From positions 248,001-312,000 of the forward strand of contig NZ_CP056783.1 of assembly GCF_023278045.1 (NCBI RefSeq): a DNA stretch of 64,000 nucleotides, given 5' to 3'. Position numbers and translations under genes: made by a program. Below the pieces are notes generated by a model. It saw only the letters and a program-made list of their open reading frames with translations, was not told where the DNA came from and ran no database searches. The DNA is from Flavobacterium sp. K5-23 (lineage in GTDB: Bacteria; Bacteroidota; Bacteroidia; Flavobacteriales; Flavobacteriaceae). Positions 52,832 through 60,782 of the stretch are shown here, in pieces (positions within the stretch are counted from its first letter, which is position 1; the number at the start of each line of letters is the position of its first letter).

Positions 52832-52856
52832 TTAGGGACGTGCAGACAATAAATAT

Positions 52857-52892
52857 AATCCTCATAAACTGATGTTTGTGGGGATTTTTTTA
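52857..52892 (+). terminator. Probable original fabD terminator, displaced by IS copy B
   Basis: The 13-bp stem AATCCTCATAAAC/GTTTGTGGGGATT (two U-G pairs, 4-nt loop) is followed by a T run. It begins 13 bp after the IS end on the strand of fabD, and no other plus-strand gene lies between. Confidence 0.75.
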
Positions 52893-52971
52893 TTGATTAA
52901 GCAACAAAAAAACCTTAGATAAAAAGAAAGCTCATTCTACCTTTATAATTATTAATTGGAGGAATGATAAA

Positions 52972-53178
52972 TTATTTTTTCCACCAATCCCGATTGCGTT
53001 TAAGAATCTCCGCTTTCGCTTCTTCCATAGTCATTCCATTTTCCCATTCTGCTTTAAGTTCTTCGGGAGATTTCACACTAAATATTGCTTTGATTTCTGA
53101 AACTTTATTTAAAACGGAAGGGTCTTCTAATTTTGACAACCAATCGATCAATTCTAATTTTTTATCTGAAGCATCCAT
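52972..53178 (-). CDS. Small protein, resembling antitoxin-type proteins
   Basis: This 68-residue protein starts MDASDKKLELIDWLSKLEDP; a TTG-started extension to 53199 is less likely. It is charged and helical, ending EAKAEILKRNRDWWKK. The opening pattern (KLELIDWLSKLxDxxVLNKV) is like small Bacteroidota proteins usually found before a RelE-type toxin. No toxin gene follows: 127 bp downstream on this strand lies the IS copy B boundary. The antitoxin idea is only an inference from the N-terminal pattern. Confidence 0.6.
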   Translation of the reverse strand: MDASDKKLELIDWLSKLEDPSVLNKVSEIKAIFSVKSPEELKAEWENGMTMEEAKAEILKRNRDWWKK

Positions 53179-53229
53179 AACAATTACTTTAATACCCAAA
53201 TTTACAACTAATTAGCCCTAATTATCAAA

Positions 53230-53270
53230 AAAAAATCCCAAACTATCAGTACGATAACTTGGGATTTTTA
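53230..53270 (-). terminator. galE terminator
   Basis: The stem AAAATCCCAA/TTGGGATTTT, extended by ACTATC/GATAAC with mismatches, is followed on the minus strand by a T run. Confidence 0.8.
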
Positions 53271-53295
53271 ACATTTAAAATCTTATGTCAGGAGT

Positions 53296-54315
53296 TTATT
53301 TCTTCCCTCTAATCTTCTGCTCCCATTTCCACGCACTGGCTAAGGCTTCCTCAAGAGTAGATTGCGCTTTCCAACCTAATACGTTGTTTGCTTTGTCCGT
53401 ATTGGCGTAAGCCGAAGTAATATCACCTTCTCTACGGGCAACAATTTTATAAGGCAGTTTCTTATTACTTACTTTTTCGAATGTAGTAATTACTTCCAAA
53501 ACTGAACTTCCGGTTCCTGTTCCTAAGTTAAAAGTCTCTACTTTTTCCAGGTTCTTTTTATCCAATAAACGTTGTAATGCTATAACGTGGGCTTTCGCCA
53601 AATCTACAACGTGAATATAATCACGAATACAAGTACCATCAGCCGTAGGATAATCATCTCCATATACCGATAATTCTTTACGCAAACCATAACCTGTTTG
53701 AGTAATAAAAGGCACCAGATTTTGTGGAACACCTATAGGTAATTCGCCAATTTCAGCAGAAGGATGTGACCCTATTGGATTGAAATAACGCAATAAAATT
53801 GCATTTATATTCGACACTTTTGCCACATCAGTAATAATCTCCTCACCTATTTGTTTTGTATTTCCATAAGGAGACATCGCTGTTTGAATAGAAGCATTTT
53901 CAGTAATAGGCATTGTTTCAGCCTGACCGTAAACGGTGCAGGAAGAACTAAAAATAAAGCTAGCCTCTTCCTTTTTTTGCAGTTCTTGTAAAAGATAAAC
54001 TAGGGCATTGATGTTATTCTCGTAATACAGCAACGGATTCTCCACGCTTTCGCCCACAGCTTTAGAAGCTGCAAAATGAATTACACCTGAAATATCAGCT
54101 TGTCTCTTAAAAAACTCCTGAACTTTCACTTTATCGCGTAAATCCAACTTTTCGAATGCTGGTATCTTCCCTGTAATAGCAGATATCCCGTCTAATACAT
54201 CTAATGAAGTATTAGAAAGATTATCAATAATAATCACTTCAAATCCTTGATTTTGCAATTCGACAACGGTATGAGAACCTATAAAACCTAACCCGCCTGT
54301 TACCAGTATTTTCAT
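53296..54315 (-). CDS. galE: UDP-glucose 4-epimerase
   Basis: This 339-residue extended SDR enzyme interconverts UDP-glucose and UDP-galactose. The NAD motif GGLGFIG is at 7-13 and the catalytic pair Tyr150 and Lys154 is in SPYGNTK, with SSSCTVYG upstream. IREYIHVVDLA-like sequence (here CIRDYIHVVDLAKAH) is typical. It is next to a DegT aminotransferase gene and, further on, waaA, suggesting surface-glycan precursor supply. Confidence 0.93.
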   Translation of the reverse strand: MKILVTGGLGFIGSHTVVELQNQGFEVIIIDNLSNTSLDVLDGISAITGKIPAFEKLDLRDKVKVQEFFKRQADISGVIHFAASKAVGESVENPLLYYENNINALVYLLQELQKKEEASFIFSSSCTVYGQAETMPITENASIQTAMSPYGNTKQIGEEIITDVAKVSNINAILLRYFNPIGSHPSAEIGELPIGVPQNLVPFITQTGYGLRKELSVYGDDYPTADGTCIRDYIHVVDLAKAHVIALQRLLDKKNLEKVETFNLGTGTGSSVLEVITTFEKVSNKKLPYKIVARREGDITSAYANTDKANNVLGWKAQSTLEEALASAWKWEQKIRGKK

Positions 54316-54363
54316 TTCCCTTTTGTTTAAACGATATGGCTAAAAACCAAATCTTATTTCATT

Positions 54364-54390
54364 AAAAAGACGCGATAAATCGCGTCTCTA
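54364..54390 (-). terminator. Terminator of the DegT aminotransferase gene
   Basis: The perfect stem AGACGCGAT/ATCGCGTCT (54368-54376 and 54379-54387) with a 2-nt loop is followed on the minus strand by T5. The core is a palindrome that I recall as frequent between genes in this genus. Confidence 0.8.
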
Positions 54391-54392
54391 CT

Positions 54393-55523
54393 TTATTTCA
54401 AATACTCTAAAATACTGTCGGTTATAAACTTAACCTGATCTTCTTCAAGTTCCGTATGCATTGGTAAAGACAATACTTCTTTTATCAATTGATTCGTTAC
54501 TGGAAAATCTTCCTCTTTGTAACGCGTGTCCAAATATGCTTTTTGAGAATGCAACGGAATAGGGTAATAAATAGCACAAGGAATCCCTTTATCTAGAAGA
54601 TGTTGCATTAATCCATTTCTGTCGGCATCAATGATTCTTAATGTATATTGATGAAAAACATGACTGTCTTTATCTCCAAAAATGAATGGGGTCACAATAT
54701 TTTTATGATTGGCTAAAGCGGCACTGTACGCATTTGCCGCAGCTTGTCTAGCCACATTATAAGCATCTAATTTTGGTAATTTAGCATTCAAGACTGCTGC
54801 TTGAATACTGTCTAAACGGGAATTCACACCCACCACATCGTGATGGTAACGTTCGTACATTCCGTGATTTACGATTCCGCGTATTTGATGTGCCAGAGCA
54901 TCGTCATTAGTGAAAATGGCACCACCATCCCCATAACAACCTAAATTTTTGGATGGAAAAAAGGAAGTAGAAGCCACGTGACCTATCACGCCCGCTTTCT
55001 TTTTCGAACCATCTCCATATTTATAATTGGCACCAATAGCCTGTGCATTATCCTCAATTACGTATAGATTATGTGCTGCAGCAATTTCCATTATTGCGTC
55101 CATATTTGCCGCTTGTCCAAATAAATGTACCGGAACAATCGCTTTGGTTTTTGGGGTTATCGCTTTTTTAATTGCTTCAATAGAAATGTTGAAAGTGTCC
55201 ATATCAACATCAACTAATACCGGAGTTAATTGCAACAATGCAATCACTTCAACAGTTGCAGCAAAAGTGAAATCGGCAGTAATTACCTCGTCACCTGGTT
55301 TTAAATCCAGTCCCATCATGGCAATTTGCAATGCATCAGTCCCATTAGCACAAGGAATAACATGTTTAACATCAAGATATTCTTCTAATGACTTCTGGAA
55401 TTGGTGAACCTGAGGTCCGTTGATATAAGTATTTGTATCTAAAACTTCTTGGATAGAATGGTTTACTGTTTCTTTTATATTTTCGTATTGCCCTTTCAGG
55501 TCAACCATTTGTATTTTCTTCAT
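54393..55523 (-). CDS. DegT/DnrJ/EryC1/StrS-family sugar aminotransferase
   Basis: This 376-residue PLP enzyme transfers an amino group to a nucleotide-linked keto sugar. PLP Lys192 is in STSFFPSKNLGCYGDGGAIFT. Other markers are CANGTDALQIAMMGLDLKPGDEV, VPVHLFGQAANMDAI and EDNAQAIGANY. The closest relatives by feel are WecE/WbpE-like enzymes of O-antigen or capsule synthesis. A terminator lies between it and galE, so the genes are probably separate units. The substrate is unknown. Confidence 0.92.
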   Translation of the reverse strand: MKKIQMVDLKGQYENIKETVNHSIQEVLDTNTYINGPQVHQFQKSLEEYLDVKHVIPCANGTDALQIAMMGLDLKPGDEVITADFTFAATVEVIALLQLTPVLVDVDMDTFNISIEAIKKAITPKTKAIVPVHLFGQAANMDAIMEIAAAHNLYVIEDNAQAIGANYKYGDGSKKKAGVIGHVASTSFFPSKNLGCYGDGGAIFTNDDALAHQIRGIVNHGMYERYHHDVVGVNSRLDSIQAAVLNAKLPKLDAYNVARQAAANAYSAALANHKNIVTPFIFGDKDSHVFHQYTLRIIDADRNGLMQHLLDKGIPCAIYYPIPLHSQKAYLDTRYKEEDFPVTNQLIKEVLSLPMHTELEEDQVKFITDSILEYLK

Positions 55524-55680
55524 TTCCTTATATAATTAAAGTTTAAAAGTTTAAGGATTAAAGTTGCTTCAAAAACCAACTCCCACTTTCTTAAAACCAA
55601 GAACAAAAATAGTTATTTAATGAGTTCCCGCAATGGATTTTCTATAAACTAATGTATTTTAGCGCCACAAAACAACAGCT

Positions 55681-56922
55681 ATGCTTTTTCTATACAATCT
55701 ACTTATAAATTTTAGCGCTATAATCGTAAAACTAATCGCTATTTTTAGTCCGAAAATCCAACTTTTTGTAGAAGGCAGAAAATCGGTTTTTATCGCTTTG
55801 GCATCCAAAATTGATCCTAAAGACAAAACGATTTGGTTTCACGCAGCTTCACTTGGTGAATACGAACAAGGATTACCTGTTATTGAAAAGATAAAGGAAA
55901 AATACCCGAGTCATAAAATCGTCCTGACTTTCTTTTCCCCATCCGGATATGAGGTTAGAAAGAACAATACCGTTGCTGATGTTACCGTGTATTTACCATT
56001 GGACACTAAAAAAAATGCTACCGAATTCATGAAATTAGTTCATCCTGAAATGGCCTTTTTTATAAAATATGAATTTTGGCTGAATTACCTGAGCGAACTT
56101 AAAAAACACAACACACCAACTTATCTTATTTCTGGGATTTTTAGAAAAAAACAACTGTTTTTCAAATGGTATGGAGGCTTTTATAGAGAAGCATTAGATA
56201 CTTTTACCTATTTTTTTGTGCAAAACGAAGGGTCAAAAAAGTTATTATTACAATTAGGAAAAACTAACGTATCCGTTTCTGGTGACACTCGTTTTGACAG
56301 GGTAGCTTCTATTTTAGAGAAAGACAATTCGTTAGATTTTATTGCTGATTTTAAAAACAATACCACTACAATTGTTGTGGGAAGTTCTTGGCCAAAAGAC
56401 GAAAACATATTAGTGGACTTTATCAATTCGACCAATCATAAAGTAAAATTTATTATTGCACCTCATAACATCAAGAATGATCAAATCCAACAACTGAAAA
56501 ATTCGATAACCAAAAAAACCGTTTTGTTTTCTGATGTACAAACACCATTAATCGAGTCTTTACACGATTTTGATGTGTTTATCATAGACACAGTTGGTAT
56601 TCTGACCAAAATATACAGCTATGCTGATATCGCTTATGTGGGTGGAGGCTTTGGAAATCCAGGCGTTCATAATATTTTAGAGCCAGCCACTTTTGGAGTT
56701 CCTATTATTATTGGCCCAAACTATTCCCATTTTGCCGAGGCGACAGCATTAGTCAATATGGAAGGTTGCGTTTCTATTTCAAATAAAACGGAACTAAACC
56801 AAGCTTTTGAAAATTTGATTCGAAATGAAGATATTCGGAATGAAAAAGGGCACATTTGCAGCACTTTCGTGCAGATGAATAAAAATGCAACTTCAATTAT
56901 TTTAAAGCAACTGGGGATGTAA
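55681..56922 (+). CDS. waaA: 3-deoxy-D-manno-octulosonic acid (Kdo) transferase
   Basis: This 413-residue glycosyltransferase adds Kdo to lipid A. An N-terminal membrane anchor (MLFLYNLLINFSAIIVKLIAIF) precedes the family motif IWFHAASLGEYEQGLPVI. Later segments match too: VGGGFGNPGVHNILEPATFGVPIIIGPNYSHFAEA near the C-terminus. Length is normal. It is divergent from the DegT gene. Confidence 0.95.
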   Translation: MLFLYNLLINFSAIIVKLIAIFSPKIQLFVEGRKSVFIALASKIDPKDKTIWFHAASLGEYEQGLPVIEKIKEKYPSHKIVLTFFSPSGYEVRKNNTVADVTVYLPLDTKKNATEFMKLVHPEMAFFIKYEFWLNYLSELKKHNTPTYLISGIFRKKQLFFKWYGGFYREALDTFTYFFVQNEGSKKLLLQLGKTNVSVSGDTRFDRVASILEKDNSLDFIADFKNNTTTIVVGSSWPKDENILVDFINSTNHKVKFIIAPHNIKNDQIQQLKNSITKKTVLFSDVQTPLIESLHDFDVFIIDTVGILTKIYSYADIAYVGGGFGNPGVHNILEPATFGVPIIIGPNYSHFAEATALVNMEGCVSISNKTELNQAFENLIRNEDIRNEKGHICSTFVQMNKNATSIILKQLGM

Positions 56923-57193
56923 TATAATTTTCATTTCAGTATTAAACATTGACATCAAATTCCTTTTGTTAGCCTGTTTAGTTTTTAAAATCAGCTTAAG
57001 AAGTAAACAAGTAGAGCGTTTTTATAACATACTCATCCATTTGCACAACAACTTAAGTTAAAAGTAATGTAGCTTGAAGTCAAAACAGCAATGAAAATGC
57101 ACAAAAATTGTATCTTGCCGACGATTTTATATTCCATCATCGAAAAATGATGCAGTATATTTTTAAATAAAAATCTTAATATAAATTGACATT

Positions 57194-59374
57194 ATGAAAT
57201 TTTTAAAATTACTCCTTTTATTATTTGTTGTCCAGACCCAAGCACAACAAGGCGGTATGTGGGTTCCTTCTCTTTTAAAAGGAATGAACGAAACCGAAAT
57301 GAAAAACCTGGGTATGAAAATGACCGCTAAGGACATTTATGACGTTAATCAATCCAGTATGAAAGACGCTGTTCCCCATTTTAATGGTGGCTGTACTTCA
57401 GAGGTGATTTCGCCAAAAGGGCTTATATTAACAAACCATCACTGTGGTTTTGACGCTATTCAAAAACATTCATCAGTAGAACATGACTATCTTACTGATG
57501 GTTTCTGGGCTTATAAAATGGAAGAAGAATTGCCTAATGAAAACTTGACAGTCACTTTTATCGTCAAGATTGAAGATGTAACTACTCAAGTATTAGCCGG
57601 AGTTTCCTCTTTATCTTCAGAAGAAGAAAAACAAAAGAAAATTCAGGAAAACATCACTGCTTTAAGCAACAGTCTTCCCAAAGAAAGCTGGCAAGAAAAC
57701 AAAATTCGTACTTTCTACGAAGGAAATCAGTATATGTTATTTGTTACTGAAACTTTCAAAGACGTGCGTTTAGTAGGAGCTCCACCAACATCAATAGGGA
57801 AATTTGGATCAGACACAGACAATTGGGTTTGGCCAAGACATACCGGAGATTTCTCTTTGTTTAGAATTTATGCTGACAAGAACAATCGCCCTGCTTCCTA
57901 TTCTAAAGACAATGTGCCTTACACTCCAAAACACTTCTTGCCTATTTCATTAGACGGTATTCAAGAAGATGACTTTACATTGGTTTTTGGCTATCCAGGA
58001 CGCACCAACGAATATTTACCCTCTGTTGCTATCGAACAAATTGTAAACGAATTAAACCCTGCTAAAATCGAAATTAGAGATCGTGCTTTGAAAGTGGAAG
58101 ATGGTTTTATGAGAAAGGACAATGCGATTAAAATTCAATATGCTTCAAAATATGCGAGTACAGCAAATTATTGGAAAAAATGGATTGGAGAAACACAAGG
58201 ATTAAAAAAATCGAATGCTGTTGTCCTTAAAAAAGAAGCGGAGAAAGAATTCCAAGTAAAAATTAGCAAAGCAGGAAAAGATCAAGAGTACGGAAGTTTG
58301 TTTTCAGAATTCGAAAAAAACTACACAGAAATTGCCCCTTACGCGCTAAGTAGAGATTATTTCTCGGAAGTTATATTGAGAAATACGGAATTACCAGGTA
58401 TAGGTTTTAAACTATTCCAATTAGAACAAGTTTACAACACTAAAGGCGAACAATCGTTTACGGACAGAAAAAACAACTTAATCAATAGTCTTGATGAGTT
58501 TTACAAGAATTTCAATCCCGCAGTAGATGAAAAAGTATTTGAACAACTTGTAGAGTTGTACGCCACGAAATCTCCAAAACAGTTTTTACCTTCTAATTTA
58601 ACGAACGTAAATTCAGCTAAACTAGCAACTGACATTTACAGTCAATCAAAATTGACAAGCTTCTCTAAATTAAAAGAACTACTTACTGGAGATTCAAAAA
58701 CGGTTATAGCTAATTTAAATAACGACAAAGGATTTCAATTTGTAAAAGAGGTAGCTGAAAAATACCTAAAAGAGGTAGCTCCAAAATACGATGCTTTGAA
58801 TTTAAAAATATCTGCGTTGCAACGTACCTATATGAAAGCACAACTGGAGCTGAATAAAGACGCACGTTTATTCCCAGATGCTAATAGTACATTACGTGTT
58901 ACTTATGGAAAAGTAAAAGGATACGAGCCAAAGGACGCTACTGTATACACTCCTGTGACGTATTTAGACGGCGTAATGGAAAAATACATCCCAGGTGACT
59001 ATGAATTTGATGTTCCATCAAAATTAATCGAACTGTACAACAACAAAGATTATGGGGAATATGGCGAAAATGGTAAAATGCCGGTTTGTTTTATTGGAAC
59101 AAATCACACTACAGGAGGGAACTCTGGAAGCCCCGCTATTGATGCAAATGGGAACCTTATTGGACTGAACTTTGATAGGGTTTGGGAAGGTACTATGAGC
59201 GACATTTATTATGACCCAAGTATTTGTAGGAATATAATGGTTGACATTCGCTATGTTTTGTTTATTATGGACAAATATGCTGGAGCAAAAAACTTAATCG
59301 AGGAGTTGCAATTAGTTCACCCAAAGAAAAACAACCCCCTGAAAAAGAATATATTACACAAAAAGACAAAATAA
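57194..59374 (+). CDS. S46-family dipeptidyl-peptidase, DPP11-like (Asp/Glu-specific)
   Basis: This 726-residue periplasmic serine peptidase releases N-terminal dipeptides. A signal peptide (ending QTQAQ) precedes GGMWVP. The catalytic His is in TNHHCGFDAIQ (82-83), an Asp near SDTDNWVWPRHTGDFSLFR, and Ser644 in TGGNSGSPAID. Arg662 lies 18 residues after the Ser (LNFDRVWEG); in P. gingivalis the residue at this offset separates DPP11 (Arg, acidic P1) from DPP7 (Gly). DPP11-type specificity is inferred on that basis. Confidence 0.9.
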   Translation: MKFLKLLLLLFVVQTQAQQGGMWVPSLLKGMNETEMKNLGMKMTAKDIYDVNQSSMKDAVPHFNGGCTSEVISPKGLILTNHHCGFDAIQKHSSVEHDYLTDGFWAYKMEEELPNENLTVTFIVKIEDVTTQVLAGVSSLSSEEEKQKKIQENITALSNSLPKESWQENKIRTFYEGNQYMLFVTETFKDVRLVGAPPTSIGKFGSDTDNWVWPRHTGDFSLFRIYADKNNRPASYSKDNVPYTPKHFLPISLDGIQEDDFTLVFGYPGRTNEYLPSVAIEQIVNELNPAKIEIRDRALKVEDGFMRKDNAIKIQYASKYASTANYWKKWIGETQGLKKSNAVVLKKEAEKEFQVKISKAGKDQEYGSLFSEFEKNYTEIAPYALSRDYFSEVILRNTELPGIGFKLFQLEQVYNTKGEQSFTDRKNNLINSLDEFYKNFNPAVDEKVFEQLVELYATKSPKQFLPSNLTNVNSAKLATDIYSQSKLTSFSKLKELLTGDSKTVIANLNNDKGFQFVKEVAEKYLKEVAPKYDALNLKISALQRTYMKAQLELNKDARLFPDANSTLRVTYGKVKGYEPKDATVYTPVTYLDGVMEKYIPGDYEFDVPSKLIELYNNKDYGEYGENGKMPVCFIGTNHTTGGNSGSPAIDANGNLIGLNFDRVWEGTMSDIYYDPSICRNIMVDIRYVLFIMDKYAGAKNLIEELQLVHPKKNNPLKKNILHKKTK

Positions 59375-59483
59375 AACCCCTTTGATAATTGACACAATAA
59401 TTGACTGTCATTGGGTCGATGAAGAATATTTGATTTTTTTTTGAAAATAAATTGAAAAAATATTTTACATATCAAAAATTTTA

Positions 59484-59491
59484 TATCTTTG
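59484..59491 (+). promoter_or_regulatory. -7 box of the small lipoprotein promoter
   Basis: TATCTTTG matches TAnnTTTG, 37 nt before the ATG. Confidence 0.55.
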
Positions 59492-59528
59492 CCTCGAATT
59501 AATAATTAACCTTTTATAATAAAGTAAG

Positions 59529-59717
59529 ATGAAAAAAGTATTTTTAAGTTTAGCTGTAGTTGCTGTTTTAACTGTTGTATCATGTAAGAAAGCTGACGCT
59601 GCTGCTGACGCAACTGAAGTTGTTGATTCTTCAGCTGTTGCTGTAGACACAATGGCTGTTGATACTGCTGCTGTTTCTGTTGATTCAGCTGCTGTTGAAG
59701 CTCCTGCTGCTCACTAA
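59529..59717 (+). CDS. Small Ala/Val/Asp-rich lipoprotein
   Basis: This 62-residue protein has a lipoprotein signal (MKKVFLSLAVVAVLTVVSC, Cys19). The mature part is built of Ala, Val, Asp, Ser and Thr only after the first residues, with a rough repeat AV-VD(T/S) five times. No fold is predicted from this. It has its own promoter box and terminator, so it looks like a real, possibly abundant, small envelope protein. Comparable short low-complexity lipoproteins are common in Flavobacterium. Confidence 0.8.
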   Translation: MKKVFLSLAVVAVLTVVSCKKADAAADATEVVDSSAVAVDTMAVDTAAVSVDSAAVEAPAAH

Positions 59718-59742
59718 TTAGAATTTATTCTAAGAAAAAATT

Positions 59743-59774
59743 AAAACCATTACTTAACGTGATGGTTTTTTTTT
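59743..59774 (+). terminator. Terminator of the small lipoprotein gene
   Basis: The stem AAAACCATTAC/GTGATGGTTTT (one wobble pair) with a 5-nt loop is followed by a long T run. Confidence 0.85.
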
Positions 59775-59809
59775 ATGCGCTAAAAATAGCAATGAAAATC
59801 AAAACAAAA

Positions 59810-59849
59810 AAAAGAGAGCCTTGATTACATATAATCAAAGCTCTCTTTT
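59810..59849. terminator. Terminator of the YegP-like gene
   Basis: The stem AAAAGAGAGC with TTGATTA pairs with TAATCAA and GCTCTCTTTT around a short loop; A and T runs flank it. Confidence 0.82.
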
Positions 59850-59871
59850 TGCTATTTAAACCTTTTCGAAA

Positions 59872-60219
59872 TCAATCTTCAAAAACGAAATCATTTGCAG
59901 AGAAGTCCAATATCTCCGCCTTAGATCCATATTTTACTATTTCATCAATTCCTTTCTGGACCATTAACACTGTTGAATACTTCCTGCTTGTTGCCATAAC
60001 AGCATCTACAACCAATACCCTGAAAAAGAACTTCCCACTAGTCGTTTTGAACTTCACAAAAGAACAAGTCTCAAAAACGGACCTAACATACTCCGCATCC
60101 GACTCACAGTCCATCCTTAATTCATACGCTTTACTAGTTAAAATCGGCTTCCCTTTTCTGGAAGTGTATTCAAACTTATAGCTTCCATTAAATCTTTTAC
60201 TAATAACAAAAGAACCCAT
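59872..60219 (-). CDS. YegP-like DUF1508 protein
   Basis: This 115-residue protein has the DUF1508 signature near its N-terminus (FVISKRFNGSYKFEYTSRKGKPILTSKAYELRMDCESDAEYVRS). A second, weaker copy follows at about 55-110 (FVKFKTTSGKFFFRVLVVDAVMATSRKY). Tandem DUF1508 units form a small alpha/beta domain of unknown function. It is monocistronic with its own terminator. Confidence 0.85.
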   Translation of the reverse strand: MGSFVISKRFNGSYKFEYTSRKGKPILTSKAYELRMDCESDAEYVRSVFETCSFVKFKTTSGKFFFRVLVVDAVMATSRKYSTVLMVQKGIDEIVKYGSKAEILDFSANDFVFED

Positions 60220-60439
60220 AAAATTTTTGATTGTTTATTTGAAGACATCCATAAAGGAACAAAATAAATTTCGCAATCCCTATCCCTCTTATCTTATTGA
60301 TTTTTAAAACTTGCTTATAGGAGTTAGCGAAAAAAAGACTAGACTAAACTATTATCTAATACTCAATCAATAACAACCCAACAGTTAAACCTAGTTTTGA
60401 CTAACACAGACAAGCTCCGTGTATTTTATAAAACAAAAA

Positions 60440-60463
60440 AAACCTCTTCTTTCGAAGAGGTTT
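60440..60463 (-). terminator. Terminator of the tRNA-Gly/tRNA-Leu unit
   Basis: The stem AAACCTCTT/AAGAGGTTT with a 6-nt loop is followed on the minus strand by a long T run. It starts 3 nt after the tRNA-Leu 3' end. Confidence 0.88.
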
Positions 60464-60465
60464 AG

Positions 60466-60551
60466 TACTCAGAGCGGGACTTGAACCCGCACGAACATTG
60501 CTGTTCACTGGATTTTAAGTCCAGCGTGTCTACCAATTTCACCATCCGAGC
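60466..60551 (-). tRNA. tRNA-Leu (anticodon UAA)
   Basis: The 86-nt class II tRNA has acceptor GCTCGGA paired with TCTGAGT (two G-U pairs), anticodon stem CTGGA/TCCAG with loop CTTAAAA (UAA), a long variable arm, and T-stem GCGGG/CCCGC with loop TTCAAGT. CCA is not encoded. Confidence 0.95.
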
Positions 60552-60565
60552 ATTATGTGGTATCG

Positions 60566-60638
60566 AGCGAAAAACGGGGCTCGAACCCGCGACCTCGACC
60601 TTGGCAAGGTCGCGCTCTACCAACTGAGCTATTTTCGC
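60566..60638 (-). tRNA. tRNA-Gly (anticodon GCC)
   Basis: The 73-nt cloverleaf has acceptor GCGAAAA/TTTTCGC, anticodon stem CGACC/GGTCG with loop TTGCCAA (GCC), and T-loop TTCGAGC. It lies 14 bp upstream of tRNA-Leu on the same transcript. Confidence 0.95.
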
Positions 60639-60686
60639 ATTTTCATCTTTAATAAGAACTGCAACACTTTGTTAGTATTGCGGTTG

Positions 60687-60716
60687 CAAATTTAGGACAT
60701 TTATCGAATAAAACAA
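60687..60716 (-). promoter_or_regulatory. Promoter of the tRNA-Gly/tRNA-Leu unit
   Basis: The -7 box TAAATTTG is at 60687-60694, with a -33 TTG at 60714-60716 (19-nt spacer) on the minus strand. Confidence 0.65.
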
Positions 60717-60782
60717 GAGCTTTTTAAATATTTTTTATCATTTTTTCATAACCTTCTGATAACCCAAACTTTAATTATTTGT

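Larger units (their letters stand above)
51533..52844 (+). mobile_element. IS3-family insertion sequence, copy B (1312 bp)
   Basis: It has the same ends as copy A (TGTACTTCCCTGAT at 51533; complement of TGCACGTCCCTAAT ending at 52844). It is flanked by a 3-bp direct repeat GAC (51530-51532 and 52845-52847), the usual target duplication of many IS3-family elements, so it arrived by transposition. It differs from copy A by two indels in orfB. Confidence 0.95.
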
